DNA of 64,000 nucleotides from Candidatus Thorarchaeota archaeon (GCA_011365025.1 RDOF01000006.1:1-64000); one strand, 5' to 3'; counted from the stretch's first letter, positions 1 through 9,734 are shown. Numbers and translations: made by a program. The notes: a model not told the origin generated them from the sequence alone.

Positions 1-1572
1 TCCAAGACCGAGGATTAAAGGCAAGTTGGACGCAACCTCAATAGTCACAACCAGCTCTGCGCTAATACCGTCCTCATTGGTAATCTCGACCAAGACGTTG
101 TGCACTCCTGCAGCAAGGCCTGACACCTCTACTACAAGTTCCGTTGTCTGCCAGTGCGGCAAGAACTCGAACTCCCCATCGGCAAGGACCGTTGTATCTA
201 CTGAAAGTACCTGGAACGTTGCACCCGCAGTACGTCGTCTCTGATACGTGTCCCAGACATTCAGTCTGACTATAGCGTTGGCTCCGGCCGGTACAACTCT
301 CACATCTTCTGCCAGCTGAATAATCGGCTCATAGAGAATACGCTGTACGCCATTCGCTTGGAGCCTGAACCCAACATCATTCTCAGTCACATTGAATGTT
401 GTTTCCCAAACAATCTCTCCTGCTTGGTTCACTTCAGAGAGGATTGGATAAGGCCGAAGGTTGTGCGCCGCAATAGTGTTGCCATTGGGCAAACGATTGG
501 CATCCCCCTGCGAATTTGCGTAGTATGGTGCAGGAAAGGCGTAGCTCCAAACCTCGTTTGCGGTCTGTGCGGTTTCATTAACCACAAACTCCACAAGCCT
601 TGTTATCCCAATTAGAGGGTCGGGTCTTGTTAGATTCCAGAAGTCGTTGTCGTAAACGATGAAGCGGTTTGGCCCGATCATTTCGAGAGCGTGTGTATGG
701 TAGAAGATTGAATCGACTTCTTCTCCACCCTTGTTATAGAGAGTAAACGGTGGCTCGACTCCTGAATACCTTCCGACCGCCCATTCTGTTTCGCCTGTTG
801 CATGGTCAATCTTTACAACGCAGTCCAAGTGCCTTACGCTGACGTAGATATCATCATTATCTATGTCCCAGTAAAGGCTGTTACAATGCATCCAGTCCAG
901 TTCACCGCGTCTGCTTTCGTTCCTGAGCTTGAACTCCTCCCACTCGAATGGAAAGGTTAGATTTCCTTCCCAACGCCAAATCTCATTTCCCTCCCGGTCA
1001 TATTCGACAACATCGTCTCCTACCACAGGCATCTCCTCCTCCTCAAAGGTGAAGTTTTGGAACCATGCATTCTCAAGAACGATGAAGGTGTCAGTTAGTG
1101 GATTGTACTCCTCATCATGGTGTCCTGCAGGCACAGGAAATGACTCGGTTGTATTCGTGCGGTAGTTCCAGAAATGCATGACATCATCATAGCCATACAT
1201 CACAGTCGTGGAGTTAATGAGCTGCGGCCCTGCAGCGCGTCCATCCAAGAAGAAGCCATTGATGATTCGGCCGTCATTATCGGTCACCAGAAGCGAGCCA
1301 ATCTCTATGTTTGTCGTAGAAACGTTCGGGTGCAAGCTGAGAGAGTATAGAAGCCACCCATCGAACGCCTGGTCTGGATCGTTGACTCTGATGAATGATC
1401 CTGCTTCTATCTCATCTAGGAGTGTTGCATTTGTTGGCAAGTTCTCACTAGGCCAGCTTCCATGGGATTCTCTGTCCAACGCTATTGGTTGCAGGTTTCC
1501 GCTGGTTGGAAGAATTAGTGAAATTATGAAAAGCGAAAGAATAGCAATGGTGATTGCCTTTGATTCTCTCAT
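1..1572 (-). CDS. Arylsulfotransferase (ASST)-like secreted protein, C-terminus cut by window edge
   Basis: My reading of the reverse strand gives 524 uninterrupted codons running off the left edge. The N-terminus (MRESKAITIAILSLFIISLI) is a signal peptide or membrane anchor, so the rest is probably extracellular. The middle has ASST-type landmarks: a WMHCNSLYWDIDNDDIYVS stretch, then KIDHATGETEWAVG, then HTHALEMIGPNRFIVYDND, matching the beta-propeller family that moves sulfate between phenolic compounds. The last visible part looks like an Ig-like beta domain. An in-frame ATG four codons upstream (1584) is an alternative start; neither has a clear Shine-Dalgarno. The gene at 9903-13055 has the same landmarks and is a paralogue. 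Sulfate transfer itself is not shown, and a generic propeller role in surface or sugar binding is possible. Confidence 0.72.
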   Translation of the reverse strand, partial: MRESKAITIAILSLFIISLILPTSGNLQPIALDRESHGSWPSENLPTNATLLDEIEAGSFIRVNDPDQAFDGWLLYSLSLHPNVSTTNIEIGSLLVTDNDGRIINGFFLDGRAAGPQLINSTTVMYGYDDVMHFWNYRTNTTESFPVPAGHHDEEYNPLTDTFIVLENAWFQNFTFEEEEMPVVGDDVVEYDREGNEIWRWEGNLTFPFEWEEFKLRNESRRGELDWMHCNSLYWDIDNDDIYVSVRHLDCVVKIDHATGETEWAVGRYSGVEPPFTLYNKGGEEVDSIFYHTHALEMIGPNRFIVYDNDFWNLTRPDPLIGITRLVEFVVNETAQTANEVWSYAFPAPYYANSQGDANRLPNGNTIAAHNLRPYPILSEVNQAGEIVWETTFNVTENDVGFRLQANGVQRILYEPIIQLAEDVRVVPAGANAIVRLNVWDTYQRRRTAGATFQVLSVDTTVLADGEFEFLPHWQTTELVVEVSGLAAGVHNVLVEITNEDGISAELVVTIEVASNLPLILGLG

Positions 1573-1721
1573 GGATAACACCATTATTATGAATGCCTGT
1601 TTTCGAGCATTCGCCCCTCAAAAAGGTTACACTTTCTTGGAAAAATGATTGAAATGTCCTCACAACTTCTAACTACCTTAGCTCTCTTGAATAGCCCCTT
1701 GCAGCTTGCGAGACTTATGCG

Positions 1722-3170
1722 CTAGTACTTGGATTTTGGGAGTTGCACTAAATCACGAACATGGAATACTCCGATGACGTTTGTCTTTCCAGGGATGTGC
1801 CTTACCCCTGATGTGAACACAATATCCTTGTCTATGTCAATAAGCTTCCTTTCATGGACCATCCTAACCGCCTCCATGACCAAATCATCCACACTTTGAA
1901 TGTCATGGTCATACTTGACCGGATGAACTCCCCACCATAGCCTTAGCCGCCTCATGACTGCGGGGTCACTAGTGACAGCATAGATGTTGGCGGGTGGCCT
2001 AAACTTGGAAATCCATCTGGCTGTGAAACCGCTCCTTGTGGCCGTAATCACTCCATCAATCTTGTCATGTAGCAGTGCCACTGTGTTATATACTAGGTTT
2101 CCAATGACCTCCACAATGAGCTTCTTAGGCGAGGTAATATCATCCGGCCTAACTGGTGTGATTCGCTCTTCAGCTCTTCCTGCAATGCGCCTCATCATCT
2201 CAACTACGCCAGCAGGATCCTGTCCAATAGCGGTTTCTCCACTTAGCATCACTGCATCTGCTCTATCGAAAACCGCATGGGCGACATCACTGACCTCTGC
2301 CCTGGTTGGTATTTGCTCATGTATCATCGATTCCAGCATATGCGTGGCAACAATTGAAGCCCGCGCCCACATATTCGCTTCACGAATCAGGTCTCGCTGA
2401 AGGATAGGTACCTCTTCAATAGGCACCTCAATGCCCAAATCCCCTCGGGCAATCATTACACCGTGTGATTCCTCAAGAATCGCGGCGTAATTCTTCACGG
2501 CAAGTGTATGTTCAATTTTGCTAATTACGTCCACGTTTCTGGGGCCATTTGATTTCAAAATGTCATTGACGCGTCTGACATCGTTCTCGTCAACGACAAA
2601 GGAGAGGGCAATCAGGTCAGGTTCAAGCTCTGCCGCAAGGTCCAAGTCTTCGAGGTCTTTCTCCGTTGGTATTGCGCAGGAGAGTCGAATCCCCGGCACG
2701 TTCACGCCTTTTCGACTGGAAATTGGCCCCCCGTGTGTGATTTCGGTATGAACCTCGGTATCTTCGATCTCTTTTACCTTGAGCCGGACAATGCCGTCAT
2801 TAATAGCTATGATATCTCCAACACGCACGTCACGGGGTAGGTCCTTGTGTGAAATTGACACACTCTTTTGGTCTCCCACAAAGTCCTTGATAGATAATGT
2901 GAAGGAGTCCCCTGTCTGGAGCTCCACCTCCTCTTTCATCTCCCCTATCCGAATCTTAGGTCCTTGAAGGTCGAATAGGATTGGAATGGTGTCGTCTACT
3001 GACCGGATGGTATCGAAGGTCTTTCGATGAACGGCATGGGTTTCATGGGATAGATTGAGTCGGGCCACATCCATACCTACCTCTATCATTCTGGCAAGAG
3101 TTTCCTTTGACCTGGAGGCAGGGCCTATAGTACATACAATCTTGGTCCGTCTGTGATTCTGTTTAACCAT
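1722..3170 (-). CDS. pyk: Pyruvate kinase
   Basis: Catalyses phosphoenolpyruvate plus ADP to pyruvate plus ATP in the cytoplasm, the last step of glycolysis. The 482 residues match the family length. Visible motifs are the N-terminal KIVCTIGPAS, ARLNLSH, FDLQGPKIRIGE, the active-site block VMIARGDLGIEVP, and SGETAIGQDP. The C-terminal regulatory-type domain is present. The ATG at 3170 follows a short purine-rich stretch. It is divergent from enolase, and with the phosphoglycerate mutase beyond it the three genes encode three consecutive steps from 3-phosphoglycerate to pyruvate. The 153-base shared upstream region suggests joint regulation. Confidence 0.96.
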   Translation of the reverse strand: MVKQNHRRTKIVCTIGPASRSKETLARMIEVGMDVARLNLSHETHAVHRKTFDTIRSVDDTIPILFDLQGPKIRIGEMKEEVELQTGDSFTLSIKDFVGDQKSVSISHKDLPRDVRVGDIIAINDGIVRLKVKEIEDTEVHTEITHGGPISSRKGVNVPGIRLSCAIPTEKDLEDLDLAAELEPDLIALSFVVDENDVRRVNDILKSNGPRNVDVISKIEHTLAVKNYAAILEESHGVMIARGDLGIEVPIEEVPILQRDLIREANMWARASIVATHMLESMIHEQIPTRAEVSDVAHAVFDRADAVMLSGETAIGQDPAGVVEMMRRIAGRAEERITPVRPDDITSPKKLIVEVIGNLVYNTVALLHDKIDGVITATRSGFTARWISKFRPPANIYAVTSDPAVMRRLRLWWGVHPVKYDHDIQSVDDLVMEAVRMVHERKLIDIDKDIVFTSGVRHIPGKTNVIGVFHVRDLVQLPKSKY

Positions 3171-3323
3171 CTCAATCTCAACCCTGTTTATTGACGAAGC
3201 TGCATAAAGGAATCTGCTATAATAGGGCTTCTCTGATGCAGCAGATGCATGAGCTATTGCGTAAATCCCTTTAGGCAGGACTGAAGAGCAAAGAGTGCAA
3301 CTGCAAAGATAAGGTGTTCAAGG
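3171..3323. promoter_or_regulatory. Divergent promoter region between pyk and eno
   Basis: This 153-base region separates the divergent pyk and eno genes. An AT-rich CTATAATA (about 3217-3224), reading TATTATAG on the minus strand, lies about 50 bases before the pyk start and could be its TATA box. A GATGCA-GCA-GATGCA direct repeat lies at about 3235-3249. AAGGTG seven bases before ATG 3324 is the eno ribosome-binding site. The promoter assignment is inference. Confidence 0.35.
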
Positions 3324-4622
3324 ATGGTACGCATCATCGAGGTCAAAGCAATTGAAATCCTGGATTCTCGCGGGAATCCAACACTTATGACAAAGGTGTA
3401 TCTATCGGACGGTACTGTAGGAACCGCTCGGATTCCTAGCGGGGCATCAACAGGAGTTCGTGAGGCTCTCGAACTGAGGGATGGTGGCAAACGGTATGGA
3501 GGCAAAGGAGTCCTAAAGGCCGTTGGGAACGTCAATACCACCATTGCTGGTGCTATAACAGCAGTTGATCCACTTGATCAACGTGCGGTAGACGATGTCC
3601 TGATAAAAGCGGATCCCACTCCTGGAAAAGGCACTCTCGGTGCAAATGCGATCCTCTCAGTATCTATGGCCACCGCCATGGCCGCTGCAAAGCATCTGGG
3701 GATGGAGCTATTCCAACATCTCAGGATGAATGTCATTGGCAAGGAGGAGAAGTACTTGCAGCCTGTCCCTCTGTCCAATGTAATTAATGGCGGTGCCCAC
3801 GCAGGGAACGATCTCGCCATTCAGGAGTTCATGATTCTCCCCATTGGAGCAGCCGACATTCAGGAGGCAGTCCAATGTATTAGCGAGGTCTATCATACTC
3901 TTGGCAAACGTATGATCTCCAAGCATGGTCGAATGGCAAAACATGTTGGTGACGAGGGCGGTTTTTGCGGATTTGGCCTCAAGAGCACCCACGATGCTTT
4001 CACCGAGATCTTGAATGCCGCAGTAGAATCGGGCTATACTCCCGGCAAGGAGGTCGTACTGGGCATTGATGCGGCCGCAAGTGGGTTCTACGCTCATGGA
4101 AAATACACAATTGATGGAAGGACATTGGATTCGGGTGAGCTCTTGGAGTTCTATCTTGACCTTGAGAGGACCTTTCCTCTTATGACAGTGGAGGACCCAT
4201 TCGAGGAAGATGCTTTTGATGACTTTGCGGAATACACGAAGAAGTCCAGAGCACAAGTAGTCACGGATGATCTCACAGTTTCGAATCCTGAAACCGTGAA
4301 GAAGGCGATAAAGATGGGGGCAGGAAATGCTCTCCTGCTCAAACTCAACCAAATTGGCAGCGTTTCAGAGGCAATTGATGCTGCCAAGGTGGCCAATGGC
4401 TCAAACTGGCCGGTGGTCGTTAGTCACAGAAGTGGTGAGACCGGTGATACATTCATCGCTGACCTTGCTGTAGCCCTATCAACAGGGCAGATCAAGACTG
4501 GTGGTCCTGCCAGAAGCGATAGAGTGGAGAAGTACAATCGACTGCTTGAGATTTACTCCCTGCTGGGTGGAGAATGTGGCTATCCTGGGAAGGAGTTCAA
4601 CACGGCCTGGAGGAACTACTAG
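3324..4622 (+). CDS. eno: Enolase (phosphopyruvate hydratase)
   Basis: Interconverts 2-phosphoglycerate and phosphoenolpyruvate in the cytoplasm. The 432 residues are full length. Landmarks are the N-terminal EILDSRGNPT, the SGASTGVREALELRD loop, NVINGGAHAGN, VGDEGGFCG, the metal ligand region MTVEDPFEEDAFDD, the catalytic-lysine strand ALLLKLNQIGSVSEA and the SHRSGETGDTFIADLAV signature. AAGGTG seven bases before the ATG is a good Shine-Dalgarno. The phosphoglycerate mutase gene starts four bases after the stop codon, so the two are almost certainly co-transcribed. Confidence 0.97.
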   Translation: MVRIIEVKAIEILDSRGNPTLMTKVYLSDGTVGTARIPSGASTGVREALELRDGGKRYGGKGVLKAVGNVNTTIAGAITAVDPLDQRAVDDVLIKADPTPGKGTLGANAILSVSMATAMAAAKHLGMELFQHLRMNVIGKEEKYLQPVPLSNVINGGAHAGNDLAIQEFMILPIGAADIQEAVQCISEVYHTLGKRMISKHGRMAKHVGDEGGFCGFGLKSTHDAFTEILNAAVESGYTPGKEVVLGIDAAASGFYAHGKYTIDGRTLDSGELLEFYLDLERTFPLMTVEDPFEEDAFDDFAEYTKKSRAQVVTDDLTVSNPETVKKAIKMGAGNALLLKLNQIGSVSEAIDAAKVANGSNWPVVVSHRSGETGDTFIADLAVALSTGQIKTGGPARSDRVEKYNRLLEIYSLLGGECGYPGKEFNTAWRNY

Positions 4623-4625
4623 AAG

Positions 4626-5867
4626 ATGACCAGCAAGCGCACTGCCATGCTAGTAATCCTTGATGGTCTGGGAGACCGTGCCTGCAAGGACCTAGGCGGA
4701 AAGACTCCCTTGCAAGCGGCAAAAACACCGACCTTTGACAAGCTTGCATCTGAAGGGCAAACTGGTCTCATGAATGTGATTGGACCCGGAATCACTCCCG
4801 GCAGTGACGCAGCGCACCTTGCCCTCTTTGGCTATGACCCGATTGCCACCTATCCCGGAAGAGGCCCCCTTGAAGCTCTTGGAGCTGGTTTGGCTTCCAA
4901 ACCTGGTGATGTGGCTTTTCGCGCCAATTTTGCCACGGTGGACTCCGAATTGCGAGTCACTGATCGAAGAGCAGGTCGTGACTTTACAGAGGAAGAACAT
5001 AGAGCACTGGAACAAGCCTTGGCCAGAATTGAAATCGAAGGCGTCAAGGTGCACTTTATAGCAACCAGTCAACATCGAGGGGCGGTAGTCTTTGAGGGCT
5101 CTGGACTCTCGGGTGAAGTGACAGACACAGACCCACACGAAACGAACGCAAAGGTTCTTACTTCCGAGGCTCTCATTCCGGAGGCACAGAAAACTGCCAA
5201 GGTTATCAATGCTCTAACTCAGATTGCGATTGAGCGACTAAAGGACATCGAAGTCAATAAGAAACGCATCGAAAGAGGGCTTCCTGCAGCTAATATTCTC
5301 CTTCTGCGAGGGGCCGGCCAACACAAGGAGATACCCACTCTGGCAGACCGATATGGAATCAGGAGTGCAGTTCTTGCTGGAGGGTCACTGTACATTGGCA
5401 CGGCGAAATACGTTGGAATGGAGCATTTGAAGGTTGAAGGCCAGACTGGTACAATTGATACAAACTTCATGGGAATTGCAGAGAAGGCAATTCAATGTGT
5501 CCAGGATGGTTACGACTATATCTTCATCCACGTTAAGGCAACTGACAATGCAAGCCATGACGGCAACACCGCCCAGAAGATGCTTGCAATCGAACGGACA
5601 GACATGATGGTTCATAAGATAATCCAAGCAGTTGGCGATAAGCTGGTCCTTGCTGTATCTGGAGACCACACGACGCCTGTTTCAGTTGGGGAGCACACAT
5701 GCGATCCGGTTCCTGTGCTTCTCTGGAGCAGCTTCATCCGACCCGATGACGTGAAAGCGTTCTCCGAGTTCGATTGCGCACATGGAGCGCTCAAAATGAT
5801 TAACGGGCAAGACATCATGCCCTTGCTTCTTGGTTATGCTGGCTACATCCCCAAACTGGGCGCTTAG
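4626..5867 (+). CDS. apgM: 2,3-bisphosphoglycerate-independent phosphoglycerate mutase, archaeal type
   Basis: Interconverts 3- and 2-phosphoglycerate and belongs to the alkaline-phosphatase superfamily. The 413 residues fit archaeal ApgM rather than the longer bacterial GpmI. Motifs are the N-terminal metal site VILDGLGDRACKDLGGKTPL, GSDAAHLALFGYDP with the presumed phosphorylated serine, PGRGPLEALGAG, HVKATDNASHDGN and the C-terminal metal site SGDHTTPVSVGEHTCDPVP. It follows enolase in an operon. Its stop overlaps the convergent dehydrogenase gene by four bases. Confidence 0.95.
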   Translation: MTSKRTAMLVILDGLGDRACKDLGGKTPLQAAKTPTFDKLASEGQTGLMNVIGPGITPGSDAAHLALFGYDPIATYPGRGPLEALGAGLASKPGDVAFRANFATVDSELRVTDRRAGRDFTEEEHRALEQALARIEIEGVKVHFIATSQHRGAVVFEGSGLSGEVTDTDPHETNAKVLTSEALIPEAQKTAKVINALTQIAIERLKDIEVNKKRIERGLPAANILLLRGAGQHKEIPTLADRYGIRSAVLAGGSLYIGTAKYVGMEHLKVEGQTGTIDTNFMGIAEKAIQCVQDGYDYIFIHVKATDNASHDGNTAQKMLAIERTDMMVHKIIQAVGDKLVLAVSGDHTTPVSVGEHTCDPVPVLLWSSFIRPDDVKAFSEFDCAHGALKMINGQDIMPLLLGYAGYIPKLGA

Positions 5868-7207
5868 TCCCGCTTAACTCCAACTTTGCCAATGCAGCGA
5901 TATTCAAAGCCCTTCGACAAAACTTCTTTCAGAGAGAAGACATTCCGCCCATCTACAATGGTGGGCGTTCTCATCACTTTTCTAATCTCATCCAAATCAA
6001 GATTGAAGTACTCGTCGTGTTTGGTAACCAATGCTAGACAATCCGAGCCGGTGGCTGCCTTAATCACGTCGCGTTCGATTTCTCCTCGCCCGAACTGCAA
6101 TTCCTGCACATAGGGGTCGTGCATGCGCACATCGGCGCCTCTTGATTGCAGAGTAGCGATAAGTGGAGCTGCTGGAGTATTTCGCGTATCATCACAATTC
6201 TCAAGGTACGCCACGCCAAGAACCGTGATTATCGATTCATCTATGGTACGTTTCCGAGATGCAAGAGCATTCTCAATGAGGTATGACATATGAATTGGCA
6301 TTTGGTCATTTATGCGCCGGGCCAAGGCAATGAATTCCGGTTCAACTTTCCAAGCTCCATATTCGTATAGGCCATGTCGTAGGAGCCATGAGTCCTTTGG
6401 CAAGCAATGCCCTCCTACTCCTGCGCCAGGAAGGTGCATATTTCTGCTTGCCAATACGTTGATGAGGTCTCTAATCTCATAGACGTCCTCACCCAGGCTT
6501 TCGCAAACCAATGCCATCTCATTTGCAAACGCAATGTTCACGTCTCTGTAGGCGTTCTCAATCGTTTTGGAGAGCTCAGCTGTTAGTATTCGGCTAGTTG
6601 TATAGATTTTTTCTTTTACAATCTTTGAGTACATCTCTTTTGCCCGTTCGGTGCTTCTCTCAGAAATGCCCCCAATCACACGTGGGAGATGCACGATGTT
6701 TTGAATCAGCTTTCCTGGCATCACTCGCTCATATGAGAAAGCCAGGTCGAAATCCTTTCCCGCTGTTAGTCCGGATTCCTTCTGGATTATCTTTTTCACT
6801 ACATTCTCGGTTGTCCCTGGAGCCACAGTGGATTCAACAATTACGAGAGCCCCCTTTCTCATTTGCTTTCCGATGTCGGCGCTTACTTCTCTCAGTGAAT
6901 GATATCTTGGAGCATGTTGCCCATCAGTAGGTGTTTGAACATCAATCAGAATTATGTCTGCCTCTGAGAGGACAGCTTTGTCATCAGTCACGCGAAATGT
7001 ACCCTTCTTCACAACGCGAGAAAGCAGGTCGTCCAATCCTGGCTCGTCTCCATCGAATATTGACTTGCCTGCATTGAGTTTCTCGATTTTCCATCCAGAG
7101 CGCTCCGATCGCCTTTGTAGGCCAATGACATCAAATCCCTCCACATCGGCCAGAAGTGCGGCGCAAGGTACGCCAACATACCCCATTCCAACGACAACTA
7201 TTTTCAT
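5864..7207 (-). CDS. Nucleotide-sugar dehydrogenase (UDP-ManNAc/UDP-glucose dehydrogenase family), copy 1
   Basis: NAD-dependent two-step oxidation of a UDP-hexose to its uronic acid, feeding glycan or surface polysaccharide synthesis. The 447 residues start with the NAD-binding VVVGMGYVGVPCAALLA. They also contain VESTVAPGTTENVVK, the helix ELSKTIENAYRDVNIAFANE with its conserved Lys (about 214), and the catalytic cysteine in GAGVGGHCLPKDSWLL (about Cys268). HCLPKD resembles the UDP-N-acetylmannosamine/WecC branch more than UDP-glucose dehydrogenase (FGGSCFPKD), but the substrate cannot be fixed. The upstream same-strand gene is a close paralogue, so this is a tandem duplication. No glycosyltransferase is adjacent. 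Confidence 0.88.
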   Translation of the reverse strand: MKIVVVGMGYVGVPCAALLADVEGFDVIGLQRRSERSGWKIEKLNAGKSIFDGDEPGLDDLLSRVVKKGTFRVTDDKAVLSEADIILIDVQTPTDGQHAPRYHSLREVSADIGKQMRKGALVIVESTVAPGTTENVVKKIIQKESGLTAGKDFDLAFSYERVMPGKLIQNIVHLPRVIGGISERSTERAKEMYSKIVKEKIYTTSRILTAELSKTIENAYRDVNIAFANEMALVCESLGEDVYEIRDLINVLASRNMHLPGAGVGGHCLPKDSWLLRHGLYEYGAWKVEPEFIALARRINDQMPIHMSYLIENALASRKRTIDESIITVLGVAYLENCDDTRNTPAAPLIATLQSRGADVRMHDPYVQELQFGRGEIERDVIKAATGSDCLALVTKHDEYFNLDLDEIRKVMRTPTIVDGRNVFSLKEVLSKGFEYRCIGKVGVKRD

Positions 7208-7344
7208 AATATTCTCAACGCCCTATTCTCATTGAGTGCATCAATTGGCTCGACAAGTTGCGCTCAAAAGGTTGTTCGTTCCTCAAATTCTGCTCAACGC
7301 CCTTGTGCTTTTTGTACCTGACCTCGAATTCGTGAATCTTCAAC

Positions 7345-8694
7345 CTACTGAGGCCTTTGTACTCCTACTTTACCTATGCATCGATACTCAAAGTCCTTTG
7401 ATTCCAACTTCTCCCTATCAAACACATTTCTTCCGTCTACTATTGTAGGAGTTCTCATTACTGCCCGGATTTCATCAAAGTCAATATCGAAGTACTCCTT
7501 ATGTTTGGTCACCAGCGCCAGACAATCAGAGTCCTTGGCTGCCTTCATTAGGTCTCTCTCTATCTCTTGCGGTCCCAAGTCCCATTCACGAACATACGGA
7601 TCGTGCAAAGCGACCTCTGCTCCTTTCGCCTGAAGTGCTCCAATTAGTGTTGCAGCAGGACTGTTTCTCGTATCATCAGCATTTTCTAGGTATGCAACTC
7701 CAAGGATGGTAATCTTCGCATTCTGTATTGATACACCTCGAACTGCAAGTGCGTTCTCAACCAGCTCTGACATATGTACAGGCATATGATTGTTAATCCG
7801 TCGGGCCAAAGAGATGAACTCGGGCTCAACTTTCCATGACCCGTACTCATATAATCCGAACCGCAAGAGCCAGGGGTCCTTCGGCAGGCAGTGCCCACCG
7901 ACTCCGGCCCCAGGAAGGTGCATATGTCTGTCATCTCGCGCGTTAATCAGCTCGATTATTTCGAAGATATTCACACCTAAGCTCTCACAGACTAGTGCCA
8001 TCTCATTGGCAAATGCAATATTCACATCTCTATATGCGTTCTCAATAGTCTTGGATAGCTCAGCACTGAGAGTATCGGTTGTGTAAATCCTTCTCTTTAC
8101 AATCTTGGAATAAAGCTCTACTGCCCGTTCAGTGGACTTTGGCGTTATGCCTCCCACGACACGCGGCATGTCAACTATGAACTCCAGCAGTCTTCCAGGC
8201 ATTACTCTTTCGTAGGAGAATGCCAAGTCGAAGTCTGTGCCCCCTTTCAAACCCGATTCCTTTTCGATAATTTTTTGCACCACGTGCTGTGTGGTTCCCG
8301 GAGCCACAGTCGATTCAACAATTACAAATGCGCCCTTCTTAATGCGTTTTCCAAGTTGTGCGCTTACTTCTCTTAGAGAATCATATCTCGGCATGTTTTG
8401 GGCATCTGTTGGCGTTTGAACATCAATAAGGACAACATCTGCATCCTGCAGAACTTCGACGTCATCTGTGACACGGAACGTACCCTTCTTCACGACCCTT
8501 CCTATTAGTTCATCAAGTCCGGGCTCATCCCCTTCGAACGGTGACTTCCCGCCATTGAGCACGTCAATCTTCCATCCTGAGCGTTTGGACTTTCTTTGAA
8601 GGCCAGTCACATCAAATCCATCTACATCTGCCAACAGCGCAGCAGCTGGTACTCCTACATAGCCCATTCCGATTACAACAATCTTGGTTGTCAT
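7345..8694 (-). CDS. Nucleotide-sugar dehydrogenase (UDP-ManNAc/UDP-glucose dehydrogenase family), copy 2
   Basis: Paralogue of the next gene downstream, nearly identical by eye over long stretches, with the same NAD-binding start (VVIGMGYVGVPAAALLA), VESTVAPGTT, SKTIENAYRDVNIAFANE and the catalytic GAGVGGHCLPKDPWLL. I chose the ATG at 8694 because the NAD-binding strand should begin within a few residues of the start; an in-frame GTG or similar start at 8748 would add 18 residues that resemble nothing in the family. The 137 bases between the two copies leave room for a separate promoter. Differences cluster around the mid-protein domain linker and the last third, so the two may accept different sugars. 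Confidence 0.88.
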   Translation of the reverse strand: MTTKIVVIGMGYVGVPAAALLADVDGFDVTGLQRKSKRSGWKIDVLNGGKSPFEGDEPGLDELIGRVVKKGTFRVTDDVEVLQDADVVLIDVQTPTDAQNMPRYDSLREVSAQLGKRIKKGAFVIVESTVAPGTTQHVVQKIIEKESGLKGGTDFDLAFSYERVMPGRLLEFIVDMPRVVGGITPKSTERAVELYSKIVKRRIYTTDTLSAELSKTIENAYRDVNIAFANEMALVCESLGVNIFEIIELINARDDRHMHLPGAGVGGHCLPKDPWLLRFGLYEYGSWKVEPEFISLARRINNHMPVHMSELVENALAVRGVSIQNAKITILGVAYLENADDTRNSPAATLIGALQAKGAEVALHDPYVREWDLGPQEIERDLMKAAKDSDCLALVTKHKEYFDIDFDEIRAVMRTPTIVDGRNVFDREKLESKDFEYRCIGKVGVQRPQ

Positions 8695-8899
8695 TTCAAA
8701 CACACGCCCTGTAAATTCCGCATGATGACTGCATAGCGCACAGACCAAAGGCCTGCTTACTTCGCATTAAAGGATTCCTCTAGAATCAAGTACGTACTAG
8801 TGCAGAAATTAGCTTATCAAAATGGTTGGGCCGGTTAGAGTTTCATGGCAGGGTTCGAAGGTCAAATGATTCCAGAATAAGAGCAGCGATATCGGGTTC
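8695..8899. other. Intergenic region between ferredoxin-like gene end and dehydrogenase copy 2 start
   Basis: About 200 bases without a convincing gene. On the minus strand CCTTTAATGCG near 8765 could be the TATA region of dehydrogenase copy 2. GGGTTCGAAG at 8851-8860 resembles a tRNA T-loop, but no cloverleaf can be built round it. Confidence 0.4.
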
Positions 8900-9727
8900 T
8901 CACCTAACATCCACAACTGATGAAACCCTCTTAATCGAGTCCTCCATGAATCCCTCATTCCCAATAGTCAACTTGATTGCTGACTGCGGACAAACCTCTA
9001 CGCATCTTCCACACCCACGGCAGGCATCGTCTATCACTGCTTTTCCATCGATCAAGCTAATGGCATCAACAAAACAGATACCATCGGCACAGGTGCCACA
9101 TCCAACGCATGCATCGGTTACCTCAACGCTAACACCGCTCATTTTTGTCACTTTGTTGGCTATCTTAGGATTCAAATCAGGAAGCATTCTCCAAAGACAG
9201 CAGCAAGGACAGCAATTGCAGATAGTGAGGAGTTTTTCACCTGGTTTCACGTCCAGCCAAACGGAGTCCAGCTTATTTCTACCAATAAGATGGACCAGAC
9301 CAGCTTCTCTGGTCTTCTTAACGTATTCATGAGCCTCTTCTTTTGAAACAGGTCGACCTAGTTGTGGGTTTATTCCCTTTGCAGCCTCTCCAAGAAACAG
9401 ACACCCATAGTCAATGGGGTAGTCTTTGCATGTTAGCGATTCGCGGCAGATGCAGGTATTCATAATCCAATGGAAATTGGCCTCATCAATGAAGTGGTGA
9501 ATAATCTGAGAAGGCAGTATGGTGTCAGTGGGGGTTTCTAAAGACTCTCCAATTTGAATTACTTGTTGACTGACTGCATCCTTTGGAAGGTAGATTATGT
9601 CATCCCCTTGGAACAGCATGTTGTCAATGATTCTCCCAATACCCGGTGCTCTTGTGAGTTTGGCGATTAGTTTCACGTTCGGAAAGGTCTTCTTCAGAAG
9701 CTTCACGAACCACATTGGTCGTGCCAT
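8900..9727 (-). CDS. Cysteine-rich 4Fe-4S dicluster ferredoxin-domain protein
   Basis: The 275-residue protein probably carries electrons in the cytoplasm. The C-terminal third is a two-cluster ferredoxin domain (CVGCGTCADGICFVDAI then CRGCGRCVEVCPQSAI). The first cluster motif has an extra residue before its fourth cysteine. Upstream lie two further cysteine groups, CICRESLTCKDYPIDYGC and the dense CNCCPCCC, so a third cluster or another metal site is likely. The N-terminal 60 residues contain a basic amphipathic stretch but no clear membrane span. A perfect 14-base palindrome lies just before the start. It stands alone between dehydrogenase copy 2 and a divergent surface-protein gene, so no redox partner is evident. 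Confidence 0.8.
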   Translation of the reverse strand: MARPMWFVKLLKKTFPNVKLIAKLTRAPGIGRIIDNMLFQGDDIIYLPKDAVSQQVIQIGESLETPTDTILPSQIIHHFIDEANFHWIMNTCICRESLTCKDYPIDYGCLFLGEAAKGINPQLGRPVSKEEAHEYVKKTREAGLVHLIGRNKLDSVWLDVKPGEKLLTICNCCPCCCLWRMLPDLNPKIANKVTKMSGVSVEVTDACVGCGTCADGICFVDAISLIDGKAVIDDACRGCGRCVEVCPQSAIKLTIGNEGFMEDSIKRVSSVVDVR

Positions 9728-9734
9728 ATTCCGT

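Noticed and set aside
3708..4352. 214-codon open frame antisense to enolase
   Set aside because: Shadow of the conserved enolase coding strand; no recognisable domain.
8851..8860. tRNA T-loop-like GGGTTCGAAG
   Set aside because: The flanks do not pair as a T-stem and no acceptor, D- or anticodon arm can be placed round it.
8826..9332. 168-codon plus-strand frame
   Set aside because: Antisense to the ferredoxin-like gene, whose cysteine motifs make the minus strand the coding strand.
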